The translations under genes were made by a program, and so were the position numbers. This document shows, piece after piece, positions 27,295 through 36,207 of a DNA stretch of 64,000 nt. Origin of the DNA: Thaumasiovibrio sp047250365 (GTDB lineage Bacteria > Pseudomonadota > Gammaproteobacteria > Enterobacterales > Vibrionaceae). The notes below the pieces were generated by a model. It saw nothing but the letters and a program-made list of their open reading frames with translations. It made no database searches and was not told the origin of the DNA. The stretch spans positions 558,001 through 622,000 of the forward strand of contig NZ_JBLBVL010000001.1 in NCBI RefSeq assembly GCF_047250365.1, read 5' to 3'. Every line of letters starts with the position of its first letter. The stretch's first letter is position 1.

Positions 27295-28347
27295 CTACTT
27301 ATTATTTGAACTATCAAAACCAATCAACGCCTCTCCAAGCGTCTCCTGATCAAAGAACGCTAGATCGGTATTAACCATATCAGGACGTTTTAGTTTTTCA
27401 GTTATTTTCAATGCGATATTGTCATTTGATTGACCCATTTTAGCTCTAAATGTCGGAAGATCTTCGACATACAAGGTCGCAGCATCAGGCATCTCTACTG
27501 GGATAACATCGCCAGGCTGCAACTCCATCAGGTCACGCAAAGTCAAATCGACATCCATCAATTTTGCGCGCAAGTCCACAGGGACATCCATGATTTCGTC
27601 ACGCAATGCCTTACTCCAGCGCACATCGGTCTCCATCTTGTCACTCTGAATACCGGCGTCCAGCAACTCACGGATCGGTTCCACCATCGAGTAGGGCATC
27701 ACGACATGAAAATCGCCACCACCACCATCCAGCTCAATATGGAACGAACTCACCACGATCACCTCTGTTGGGCTGACAATATTCGCCATCGTCGGGTTTA
27801 CCTCAGAGTCCAAATATTCGAACTCAACACCCATAACTGGTGACCACGCCTCACGGTAATCCTCAAAGACTAACTTCAGCAACATCTGGATTATGCGCCG
27901 CTCTGTGGGTGTAAACTCACGCCCCTCAATCTTGGCGTGAAAACGACCATCTCCGCCAAAGAAGTTTTCAACCAGAATAAAGACTAATCGAGCTTCCATG
28001 GTGATTAATGCCGTCCCTTTCAATGGACGAAAACGCACCATATTTAGGCTAGTGGGTACATACAGGGTGTTTTGGTACTCACCAAACTTCACCATCTGCA
28101 CACCATTGATTGACACCTCTGCTGATTTTCTCAGCATATTAAACAAGCTGATGCGCATATGACGTGCAAAGCGTTCATTGATCAGTTCAAGCGTTGGCAT
28201 TCGCCCACGAACAATGCGATCCTGCGATGAAAAGTCAAAGACTACCGCACCATCAGGATCAGCGCCTAAACCGTCATCATCATCGTCTACATCATCAACA
28301 CCATGAAGTAGCGCATCAATTTCATCTTGGGAGAGAAGATCGCTCAA
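27295..28347 (-). CDS. fliM: Flagellar motor switch protein FliM
   Basis: A 350-residue C-ring protein. The N-terminal LLSQDEIDALLHG (residues 4-16) is the CheY-P binding peptide, followed by an acidic linker, a CheC-like middle domain and a C-terminal SpoA domain. The start codon is TTG, with AGAGG about 6 bases upstream; no ATG gives the conserved N-terminus. It lies 9 bases after the fliL stop. Confidence 0.95.
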   Translation of the reverse strand: MSDLLSQDEIDALLHGVDDVDDDDDGLGADPDGAVVFDFSSQDRIVRGRMPTLELINERFARHMRISLFNMLRKSAEVSINGVQMVKFGEYQNTLYVPTSLNMVRFRPLKGTALITMEARLVFILVENFFGGDGRFHAKIEGREFTPTERRIIQMLLKLVFEDYREAWSPVMGVEFEYLDSEVNPTMANIVSPTEVIVVSSFHIELDGGGGDFHVVMPYSMVEPIRELLDAGIQSDKMETDVRWSKALRDEIMDVPVDLRAKLMDVDLTLRDLMELQPGDVIPVEMPDAATLYVEDLPTFRAKMGQSNDNIALKITEKLKRPDMVNTDLAFFDQETLGEALIGFDSSNNK

Positions 28348-28356
28348 AATAACCTC

Positions 28357-28860
28357 TTATTGCATAACAAAGCTGGTAAACAATACCCGCTCAATGACCC
28401 CTTCACCAGACACCTGTTCCATCGTCGCCTGCAAAGCTTGTAACGCATTATCGCGCAAATCACCGCGCCCATTCGGACCTCGTAGCTGCTCTACACTTGC
28501 CGCACTAAACGAAGCCAGCAAGGTTGAACGCAACAAGGGTAAGTGGCGTTTCGCCATTGCTTCATTGCGGCTTCCCCTTACCATCAGTTGTACATCTATC
28601 TGCACTAAGCGATCACGCGCATCGCCTGTGACATTAAAAATAAATGGCTCCGCCAGTGAGATATACATCGCAGGCCCTGCTGGGGCGACCACGTCACGCG
28701 ATGCTGGGTTCGTCTCGCTGGCACTGTTTTTCGGCGCGAAGAGAAAATACCCCGCCGTCCCGCCAGCCGTCAGAAGAGCAACACCTAGCAAAATAAGCAA
28801 CCCAATCTGCTTCATTCTGCTATTGGGTTTCTCAATTAATATTTGACTGTCATCGGCCAT
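28357..28860 (-). CDS. fliL: Flagellar basal-body-associated protein FliL
   Basis: A 167-residue protein with one membrane helix at about 19-41 and a periplasmic domain (YISLAEPFIFNV, then the conserved LVQIDVQLMVRG). FliL surrounds or supports the stator units and raises motor output. It lies 71 bases after the fliK stop; I see no promoter in that gap. Confidence 0.93.
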   Translation of the reverse strand: MADDSQILIEKPNSRMKQIGLLILLGVALLTAGGTAGYFLFAPKNSASETNPASRDVVAPAGPAMYISLAEPFIFNVTGDARDRLVQIDVQLMVRGSRNEAMAKRHLPLLRSTLLASFSAASVEQLRGPNGRGDLRDNALQALQATMEQVSGEGVIERVLFTSFVMQ

Positions 28861-28931
28861 CCTGAATCCTTAAACACACCATTAAATTTATACCGATACA
28901 CAGAGGCGCTTCTTCCTTGCGTACCATTTGC

Positions 28932-30242
28932 TCAGGCGTAATAATCGACACCATGGCTCTGTTCATTAACCCACAGCTCCACTGCATCATTAGCAACACC
29001 GTGTTCATCATGGTCACTGACTCCTTGCGCTCCCGATGGCGAAGATGGTGCACCTTCACGCTCCGACGACCTACCTGCAAATTGACCTTGCTGTTGTGAA
29101 CGACTCTCCTGTTGGACGTCGCCCTGCGTCAATTGCAAACCTTGTTGCTGCAGCATCTCTCGCAACCGAGGTAAACTCTGCTCTATCGCTTCACGGGCTT
29201 GCGATGTCGATACCGTAAATTGCACATTGGCTTGATCCTGATTGAGCTGCAGTTTAATTTGCACGCGTCCCAACTCTGGCGGGTCTAAACGGATGTCGAC
29301 ATGTTTTAAGTTGTTCGACAGCATGATTTGTACTTTATCGGCCACCGCCTGTTGTGCTTCGGTTTGTTGCAAGTTCAACGGTAATTGAACATCGGCTTTT
29401 CCATGTTGAAGCAACAACGGCTGTGCTGCTTGCTGCGAAGACGGCGCACTAAGTTGGGTGGCTTGTAACAGAGCTTTATCTGTCGCTGCGCCAGCAACAT
29501 CCGTACTGCCACCAGACTCTGACAACAGTGAAGCGCGCATTGACGCCACATCACTAACATTACGACCTAGCTCCGCAGCCTCTTCTACCCCGGTATCTAA
29601 AGGAGTACCATTTTGCCAAGTCAATGCGGTATTGCTCTCGCTCTGCTTGCTAGCAGCACCCCACTCTACCGTGGCCATTTTATTCGCAGCGTTATTGGCG
29701 ATATGGTTTGTCGCATGGGCTGACTCGCCTCCCACACTCTTTGCCATTAATGGAGAAAAAGCCGGCACCGAACGCCCCCCATCAGCAGGATATGCCGTTT
29801 CAGCTTCACTGTTCGACTTTACTTCGTCTTTGCTAAACTCATCAGCTTGCTCTGACGGCAAGGCTTTGCCACGTTGTAGCTGACTGTCTGCATTACGCAG
29901 ACGGGTTAGTACCTCTTCCCCTTCCGTCATTGCATCGTGAGCCAATGCGTCTTGTGAAATCGCCTCAGATCCCGCTAGCTCTGCCACAGAGGTATCTATC
30001 GCCACTTCTTGTTCGTCTTGCAGCAGCCTATCAGACACAACCACAGATTTGGCATCAACGTCTAAAGACTGAGTTAAATCTGTTTTTTCCGGCTCAGTCG
30101 ATGCTTTTTCTGCCGATTGTAACTCAGAAGCAAACAGTGTTTGGTCCTCATTAACACTGCCTGCTGGCCCCTTTCCGCCTGTGGCCGTTGCCTGAGGCTT
30201 GTGCATATCCGTCTTGGCGGTAAATAGCCCTGTTAGCTCCAT
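28932..30242 (-). CDS. fliK: Flagellar hook-length control protein FliK
   Basis: A 436-residue protein. Residues 1-300 are low in complexity (Ala, Ser, Glu, Gln rich), fitting the secreted molecular ruler. The conserved C-terminal domain covers about 315-405, with VDIRLDPPELGRVQIKLQL, and triggers the FlhB switch. A Gln/Ser-rich tail follows. The ATG at 30242 is used; an upstream TTG would add four residues. It heads the fliKLMNOPQR-flhB operon with its own sigma-54 type promoter. Confidence 0.93.
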   Translation of the reverse strand: MELTGLFTAKTDMHKPQATATGGKGPAGSVNEDQTLFASELQSAEKASTEPEKTDLTQSLDVDAKSVVVSDRLLQDEQEVAIDTSVAELAGSEAISQDALAHDAMTEGEEVLTRLRNADSQLQRGKALPSEQADEFSKDEVKSNSEAETAYPADGGRSVPAFSPLMAKSVGGESAHATNHIANNAANKMATVEWGAASKQSESNTALTWQNGTPLDTGVEEAAELGRNVSDVASMRASLLSESGGSTDVAGAATDKALLQATQLSAPSSQQAAQPLLLQHGKADVQLPLNLQQTEAQQAVADKVQIMLSNNLKHVDIRLDPPELGRVQIKLQLNQDQANVQFTVSTSQAREAIEQSLPRLREMLQQQGLQLTQGDVQQESRSQQQGQFAGRSSEREGAPSSPSGAQGVSDHDEHGVANDAVELWVNEQSHGVDYYA

Positions 30243-30286
30243 AATGAATCTCAAAAACTTATTATCTGTCTCTATCTATTTAACTA

Positions 30287-30302
30287 TGCAAAAATCACAC
30301 CA
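30287..30302 (-). promoter_or_regulatory. Sigma-54 promoter for fliKLMNOPQR-flhB
   Basis: On the minus strand TGGTGT-N5-TTGCA, with GG and GC 10 bases apart, lies 45 bases before the fliK ATG. The match to TGGCAC-N5-TTGCA is good. This unit is class III (FlrC-dependent) in Vibrio cholerae. Confidence 0.75.
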
Positions 30303-30311
30303 TTTTTTAGA

Positions 30312-30758
30312 TCAACGTCGGCGTTGACGACGTGCCGCTTGCAATGTGGCAAATTCATCAAGTTGCTTCTGCTCTCGAATTTGTTCACGCTTTACTGCCT
30401 CTGTCGCTTGTTTATCTAGCAACCATTCAATCGAGCGTTTATATTGGCGCTTTTCGGCATAAGCTTGCTGACATTCATCGACTTGCTGCTCAAAGTGGGC
30501 GCCTGCCGCCTTTTGCTGAGCTAATGTCTCATCAAGCTGGGTAATAAATCGGTAGAGGTGGCCATAAGCACTGGCGGATAGCCCTGCCTGCCCGCGCTCA
30601 GACATCTGCGAAAAATAGTCTAAGCGGTACTGCTCAATTTGCGCCAGCTGCTGATGGTATGCAGTCAGCTCTGCATGCGCACGCTCCACCGCCAATTGAG
30701 CATATTTTTCATCGGCTTCAGCCCGTTCATAAATCAACTGTAATGCGCTACGACTCAT
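30312..30758 (-). CDS. fliJ: Flagellar export chaperone FliJ
   Basis: A 148-residue protein that is almost all charged coiled coil, the usual FliJ character and size. FliJ inserts into the FliI hexamer like the gamma subunit of an ATP synthase and contacts FlhA. It lies 3 bases after fliI and ends the fliE operon. Confidence 0.93.
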   Translation of the reverse strand: MSRSALQLIYERAEADEKYAQLAVERAHAELTAYHQQLAQIEQYRLDYFSQMSERGQAGLSASAYGHLYRFITQLDETLAQQKAAGAHFEQQVDECQQAYAEKRQYKRSIEWLLDKQATEAVKREQIREQKQLDEFATLQAARRQRRR

Positions 30759-30761
30759 CGA

Positions 30762-32087
30762 TTAGCCTCCTGACTGCAAGGCACTGCGTAACATATTGAC
30801 GCACATGTCATAATTCACAACGTCTTTCATACCTTGCTGCAGATACTGATCTAACCGAGGTTTATAACTAAATGCTTGGTCGATAGCAGGGTCTGTTCCC
30901 TGTTTATATGCACCGATTGAAACCAAGTCTTGATTCTTGCGGCATATAGACAATATTTGTCGCGATGCTTTGGCCATTAACATATGTTCATCGGTAACAA
31001 TGGCAGGCATAACACGGCTCACGGAGCGTTCTACATCAATTGCAGGGTAATGGCCAGCATCTGCCATTTCTCGTGACAAAACAATATGTCCATCTAATAT
31101 CGCTCGAGAAGCATCGGCTATGGGGTCTTGTAGATCGTCGCCTTCCGTCAATACCGTAAAGAAAGCGGTAATTGAGCCCTGATGCTCGCCACCATTGCCA
31201 GCTCGCTCAACGAGCGCAGGTAACTTAGCAAACACGGAAGGTGGATACCCTTTTGTTGCTGGCGGCTCCCCCACCGATAAGGCAATTTCACGTTGCGCCT
31301 GAGCAAATCGCGTCAATGAGTCCATTAACAGCAGTACATCAAGCCCTTGATCTCGAAAATACTCTGCGATAGTCAGAGCGGTTTGACACCCTTTTAAGCG
31401 CATTAGTGGAGAAGCATCCGCAGGCGCGGCGACGACAACAGCCCTCGCACGCCCTTCTTCGCCTAAAATTTCATCAATGAACTCTTTGACCTCGCGCCCT
31501 CGTTCACCAATCAACCCGACGACGACGACCTGTGCTGTCGTGCCTCGCGTCATCATGCCAAGGGTCACCGACTTACCCACACCTGAACCGGCAAATAGAC
31601 CGATTCGTTGCCCTTTCCCCACCGTCAACATGCCATTGATCGCTTTTATACCAACATCTAACGGCTCTTTAATCGGTTTACGGGCTAAGGGATTTAATGG
31701 GGTTGCATGAAAATTGGCGCGCTGGACAGTAAATATCGGCCCTAGTCCATCTAAAGGCTTACCGACACCATCTATCACGCGACCGAGCAATTCTGGGCCA
31801 ACAGATAAACCATTCTCGCCATGAATCGGGGTCACTTTCGCGCCAGGCATTACCCCCGTTAACTGCTCACTCGGCATCAAGTAAAGGGTATTACCATCAA
31901 AACCAACCACTTCAGCTTCCATTGTACCATTCAAGGTTTCCACTTGGCACAAGCTACCGACAGGCGCGCTACAGCCAACGGCCTCTAACGTCAGTCCAAC
32001 CACTCTCACCAGTTTTCCCGATGCGACCGGACGACTAACTAAACCACGCGTTTGGTACTGAGTCAGTTTCTGTGCCAGCAAGTTCAT
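30762..32087 (-). CDS. fliI: Flagellum-specific ATPase FliI
   Basis: A 441-residue ATPase related to F1-beta. The Walker A motif GSGVGKS is at residues 167-173, and LLLMDSLTRFAQAQREIALS is the family signature. It energises substrate loading at the export gate with FliH and FliJ. Its start overlaps the fliH stop by 4 bases. Confidence 0.97.
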   Translation of the reverse strand: MNLLAQKLTQYQTRGLVSRPVASGKLVRVVGLTLEAVGCSAPVGSLCQVETLNGTMEAEVVGFDGNTLYLMPSEQLTGVMPGAKVTPIHGENGLSVGPELLGRVIDGVGKPLDGLGPIFTVQRANFHATPLNPLARKPIKEPLDVGIKAINGMLTVGKGQRIGLFAGSGVGKSVTLGMMTRGTTAQVVVVGLIGERGREVKEFIDEILGEEGRARAVVVAAPADASPLMRLKGCQTALTIAEYFRDQGLDVLLLMDSLTRFAQAQREIALSVGEPPATKGYPPSVFAKLPALVERAGNGGEHQGSITAFFTVLTEGDDLQDPIADASRAILDGHIVLSREMADAGHYPAIDVERSVSRVMPAIVTDEHMLMAKASRQILSICRKNQDLVSIGAYKQGTDPAIDQAFSYKPRLDQYLQQGMKDVVNYDMCVNMLRSALQSGG

Positions 32088-32887
32088 GACGACTCCGCAG
32101 CGAGACCATTTCGACCCACAAAGTGATGCAATAACTCTTTAATGCGCTGTTCCAGCAAATAGTCGACTTGTGAGTCTTCTGCGATAACAGTGACATCACC
32201 GCGTTGTAATCCTGGTTCGGCAATCAATTGCCAATCGCGCTCTGCCAAGCCTTCGTTGCCATAAGCGTCATTCAGTAATTGGAAGTCATCGGGATGAACT
32301 TGAATGGTGGTTCGGCGGCCACTTATCGGTAGCGCAGCGATCCCATCACGGACAGTGCGTAGAATGATATCTGGATTGGTCTTCAGCTCGACGCGGATCA
32401 GTTCTTGTGTCAGGTGCGTCACCATCTCGACGAGCACCTGTTCAACCTGTTCATCCACTGCCGCCATTGGTGCGGCCAGCTTATCAACAAGAGAGAGCAA
32501 GTGTGATACTTGCGTGGCGATTTCTGTTTGGCCTTGCTCTAAGCCTTGGGCGAGGCCTTGTTCTATACCTTCGGCTACTCCCTGCTCTAAGCCTTGCGGC
32601 TTGCCTTTCTCAATGCCAGCCTGATAGCCAGCCTCTTGGCCTTGAGCGAAACCCTCTTCGTACGCCGATTGACGAATAGTTTCCAAATCAGCGGCCGTTA
32701 ACGGTGCAAGTACTTCTTGTTCTACTTCCGGTGCCGGCTCGGCAGGTTGCCACGACGGATCATAGTTGAATGCTGTGTCACGTGGTAACAGCTCTTCTTC
32801 GCCATAATCAGGCAGATCCCAACGGGCTAACTCAGGGGTTTGCTCTGGCTCCACACGAAGGTAACCACGACGGCGCTCATAAGTCAT
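32084..32887 (-). CDS. fliH: Flagellar export regulator FliH
   Basis: A 267-residue protein that holds FliI and docks on FliN. The N-terminus (RRGYLR) is conserved; residues 1-80 are acidic. Then comes a run of glycine at every fourth position (about residues 75-120, with units such as EQGLAQGLEQGQ), the GxxxG helix of FliH dimers. A C-terminal domain binds FliI. It starts 11 bases after fliG and overlaps fliI by 4. Confidence 0.95.
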   Translation of the reverse strand: MTYERRRGYLRVEPEQTPELARWDLPDYGEEELLPRDTAFNYDPSWQPAEPAPEVEQEVLAPLTAADLETIRQSAYEEGFAQGQEAGYQAGIEKGKPQGLEQGVAEGIEQGLAQGLEQGQTEIATQVSHLLSLVDKLAAPMAAVDEQVEQVLVEMVTHLTQELIRVELKTNPDIILRTVRDGIAALPISGRRTTIQVHPDDFQLLNDAYGNEGLAERDWQLIAEPGLQRGDVTVIAEDSQVDYLLEQRIKELLHHFVGRNGLAAESS

Positions 32888-32898
32888 AGTAAGTCACC

Positions 32899-33945
32899 TT
32901 ACAAGAACTCGTCTGCACCACCAGAAGACAACACTAGCTCTCCAGTGTCAGCCAAACGGCGTGCAATCGACAAAATCTCTTTTTGTGCGGCTTCCACATC
33001 GGCGACACGTATTGGCCCCATCGCCTCTAAATCATCCATTAATAGTTCAGCGGCACGTTTGGACATATTGCGCATAATTTTGTCACGCAATATATCGTCA
33101 GCCCCTTTCAATGCTTTCTGTAACAGCTCTTGTGGCACATCCCGTAGCAGCGTCTGAATACCGCGATCGTCCACTTCGGCAAGGTTATCGAACACAAACA
33201 TCAAGTCTTGGATCTGAGATGCCATATCTTCATCATTGTCGCGTATCTGTTCCATCAACAGACCTTCAACATTATTATCGAGATAGTTCATGATCTCTGC
33301 GGCTGCTTTCATGCCACCAATTTTTGCAGCCTGAGCGCCAGCTTGACCCGCAAACTGTTTCTCCATGATCTCATTAAGCTCACGCAGTGCAGCAGGTTGA
33401 ACTTCTTCTAGATCAGCGATTCGCATCATCAAATCAAGGCGAGTTCGCTCTGGGAACTGTGAAAGGATATCCGCTGATTGTTCTGGCTCTAAGTAAGACA
33501 AAACGATGGTTTGAATTTGCGGGTGCTCGTTGTGAATAATGCTAGCAACTTGACGAGGGTCCATCCACTTTAATGAATCCAAGCCCTTTGAACCACTCCC
33601 CATTAAGATCTGATCGACCAAATTGCTCGCTTTATCTTCGCCTAACGCCGCGATCAAGGTTTTCTTAACGAAGTCCTCACTGCCCATGCCTATGGCTGTA
33701 TACTTTTGAATCTCTTCAATAAAGTTACGGTGTACTGCAGCCACTTTATTTTGGCTGAGATCTGACATGTTTGCCATTGCGCCGCCCACTCTTTGCACCT
33801 CTTTCGGCTCCAAGTGGCGAATAATTGATGCCGCATCCTCTTCACTCAAGCTAAGCAATAAGATAGCCGCCCTATCGGTGCCCGACAGGGTATTAATATC
33901 AAAATGGATCGGTTCATCTACCGCTGTTAGTTTATCAGCCATCAT
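32899..33945 (-). CDS. fliG: Flagellar motor switch protein FliG
   Basis: A 348-residue protein with N-terminal FliF-binding, middle and C-terminal torque domains. EHPQIQTIVLSYL marks the middle domain; the C-terminal helix with LLRDVPQELLQKALKGAD and RAAELLMDDLEAMGPIRV carries the charged residues that meet the stator. It overlaps the fliF end by 11 bases. Confidence 0.97.
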   Translation of the reverse strand: MMADKLTAVDEPIHFDINTLSGTDRAAILLLSLSEEDAASIIRHLEPKEVQRVGGAMANMSDLSQNKVAAVHRNFIEEIQKYTAIGMGSEDFVKKTLIAALGEDKASNLVDQILMGSGSKGLDSLKWMDPRQVASIIHNEHPQIQTIVLSYLEPEQSADILSQFPERTRLDLMMRIADLEEVQPAALRELNEIMEKQFAGQAGAQAAKIGGMKAAAEIMNYLDNNVEGLLMEQIRDNDEDMASQIQDLMFVFDNLAEVDDRGIQTLLRDVPQELLQKALKGADDILRDKIMRNMSKRAAELLMDDLEAMGPIRVADVEAAQKEILSIARRLADTGELVLSSGGADEFL

Positions 33946-35677
33946 TAATTACCCAGCTTTTTACAACTTGAACCGCCAGCTCAGGCTCATTAGCCACTAA
34001 TGCACGAACGGCTTTCAGTAAATCTTCGTCCTTGTGCAAGTTTGGCAAGTCGACCGAACTGCTACTGAACTCTATATTGTTGATAGCATCAATATCACTA
34101 CCCAACAGCCCAATATCCCCATCTTGTGGGATGGGTAAACCATCGGCCCCCAATGGCGTGCCATCGGCAGCTAGATTTGGGTAGAGTAACTTTCGCATCG
34201 CCGGGCGGATTAAGACAATAACCACCACAATCATAACCAATGCTGCAGCAATCCAACGCACCCAACTGTTGAAATTCGGATGCTCCCAAACTGGTATATC
34301 GCCCAACTGCTCAAATTCAGGCGTAGCAAAAGGAACGGAGATCACCTCAATAAAATCACCACGCATTTGTGAAAAGCCGACCCCGCCCATTAAGAGGCGA
34401 CGAATATTGTCCATTTCGGCTTCACTGCGTGGCACCATCTCCATCTGACCTGTTTCGGGATTAACCAATGGGCGATAATCGATGGCGACAGATACCGTTT
34501 GACGGTCAATCACCCCAGTTTGTCCACGGCGATGGCTAATGGTGGTATCCAATTCAAAGTTACGAGTCGCTTCGCGATGAACAGATCCAGCACCACCTAA
34601 TCCGCCTCGCTGCAATTCAATCACATCCTGAGGAATCGATGAATCAACCGGAGGCTGATTACTTAACGCGCCTGGAATTCCGGCGACACGGCTGCCATTG
34701 TTAATATCTTCTAGCGTAAATTCACTACGGGTGGCAGGCGTGTCGGGGTCAAAACGTTTTCTGGTCTCTTCTACCGCACTAAAGTCCATCGATACATCAA
34801 CTTGTGCGGTGTAATTACCGATCCCTAAGACTGGCATTAAGATTGAGTCGATTTTTTCACGTAAGTTCTGCTCTTGCTGGCGAACCAGTTCATACTCACG
34901 GCGACGGGCACTGGACGTCGCATCTTGCGTACCTGAACTAAGTAAACGCCCACGCTGATCAGTAACAGTGACACGATTCGGTTGAAGGCCAGGCACTGCC
35001 GTTGCCACCATATCAACAATGGAATCGACCTCTTCTTGACCAAGGTTCGCGCCTGTGCGTAAGGTGAGGAAAACGGATGCTGAAGCTTCCTGATTTTGAC
35101 GAACAAAGACACTACGCTGTTGCATTGCCAGCAACACCTGCGCTTTATTAACTTGACGGATCTGCTCAATGGCTCGCGCTAACTGGCGTTCACGGCTCAG
35201 CTTCAATCTTTCTTGCTCTACGCGCTGAGAGACACCAAAACCCATATCGTTAAGCAAAATTTCATCACCATGCTGAGTCGCGCTATTGAGTCCTGCCCGG
35301 GCTAAATTAAGCTTGAGCTTGGCATAATCATTGGCTGGTACTCGCACCGTATTTCCGTCGAGCCCATAAGAGACTTTTTGCTGATCTAAATAATCAAGAA
35401 CGGGGATCAATTCTTCTGTTTCATAACTGCCCAATGGGCGCATTTCTGGCTCTTTAATCCAGAAAAAAAGCATTACAATCAGTGCAACACAAATAGCAAC
35501 CGCAAGGACGAGAACGACCTGACGAACGATATCCAGCTCACCTAATAGCGAGCCCATACGTGGAGAGCTGCTATCTTGCGTTGCAAGACTATCGTCTGTT
35601 GTCATCTCATCTAATGCCAATGACGTCCCTGCGTTACCGCTTACCGCCAGCTCTTGTTTCATACTCTCTTCGGCCAC
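33935..35677 (-). CDS. fliF: Flagellar MS-ring protein FliF
   Basis: A 580-residue membrane protein with two membrane helices (about 52-72 and 460-480) and a large periplasmic part between them. The periplasmic part shows the ring-building motif RAIEQIRQVNKAQVLL and TDQRGRLLS. The cytoplasmic tail at the C-terminus binds FliG. The start is GTG at 35677, 6 bases after AGGAAG; an ATG five codons later is possible. It starts 50 bases after the fliE stop. Confidence 0.96.
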   Translation of the reverse strand: MAEESMKQELAVSGNAGTSLALDEMTTDDSLATQDSSSPRMGSLLGELDIVRQVVLVLAVAICVALIVMLFFWIKEPEMRPLGSYETEELIPVLDYLDQQKVSYGLDGNTVRVPANDYAKLKLNLARAGLNSATQHGDEILLNDMGFGVSQRVEQERLKLSRERQLARAIEQIRQVNKAQVLLAMQQRSVFVRQNQEASASVFLTLRTGANLGQEEVDSIVDMVATAVPGLQPNRVTVTDQRGRLLSSGTQDATSSARRREYELVRQQEQNLREKIDSILMPVLGIGNYTAQVDVSMDFSAVEETRKRFDPDTPATRSEFTLEDINNGSRVAGIPGALSNQPPVDSSIPQDVIELQRGGLGGAGSVHREATRNFELDTTISHRRGQTGVIDRQTVSVAIDYRPLVNPETGQMEMVPRSEAEMDNIRRLLMGGVGFSQMRGDFIEVISVPFATPEFEQLGDIPVWEHPNFNSWVRWIAAALVMIVVVIVLIRPAMRKLLYPNLAADGTPLGADGLPIPQDGDIGLLGSDIDAINNIEFSSSSVDLPNLHKDEDLLKAVRALVANEPELAVQVVKSWVINDG

Positions 35678-35727
35678 TATCTACTTCCTAACACCGATAA
35701 AAAAAGCGCTACACCAACTCGATAAAG

Positions 35728-36039
35728 CTAGACAGGCATACTCATTAATTCTTTGTAGGCTTCAACCATCTTATTTCTAACTTCAACCGTTGCCTCAAAG
35801 GCCACACTCGATTTGTTGCGTGCAATCATAACGTCTGATAGTGATACGCTGCGATCTCCCTGATCAAAACGTGTCTGCAATTGGCTCGCTTGTTGCTGAT
35901 GGTTATTCACACTACTGATAGCATTGGAGAGTAAATGACTAAAGTCTTGACTAACCTGCTGCCCAGTTGCGGGTGCCTGAGCACTCTTCGCCTCTAGGCG
36001 CATGGCCGCCATTTCAGCCTGAAGTTCACCTACTTTCAT
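35728..36039 (-). CDS. fliE: Flagellar hook-basal body protein FliE
   Basis: A 103-residue protein that joins the MS ring to the rod. The C-terminal section (SDVMIARNKSSVAFEATVEV, then RNKMVEAYKELMSMPV) is the family signature. It is the first gene of fliEFGHIJ, with a strong sigma-54 site 57 bases upstream. Confidence 0.95.
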   Translation of the reverse strand: MKVGELQAEMAAMRLEAKSAQAPATGQQVSQDFSHLLSNAISSVNNHQQQASQLQTRFDQGDRSVSLSDVMIARNKSSVAFEATVEVRNKMVEAYKELMSMPV

Positions 36040-36095
36040 ACCTTGCTCCTTATTCCGTCAGAACACTGACATTTAGCGCCTTATACTACTGTCCC

Positions 36096-36111
36096 TGCAA
36101 GTTTAACGCCA
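36096..36111 (-). promoter_or_regulatory. Sigma-54 promoter for fliEFGHIJ
   Basis: On the minus strand TGGCGT-N5-TTGCA, with GG and GC 10 bases apart. It differs from the TGGCAC-N5-TTGCA consensus at two places. In Vibrio this operon is class II. Confidence 0.8.
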
Positions 36112-36207
36112 ATAATTTTCAGGGATATTTGTTTCAATCCAAATATAACTTTTACGGCTGTGACAATCAGCCAAATAAAAAGCCAAATCGCAGTCATAAC
36201 GCTCATT

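Noticed and set aside
36156..36172. GGCTG-N7-CAGCC hairpin between flrC and fliE
   Set aside because: Five pairs only and no T run; a terminator for flrBC is possible but not supported.
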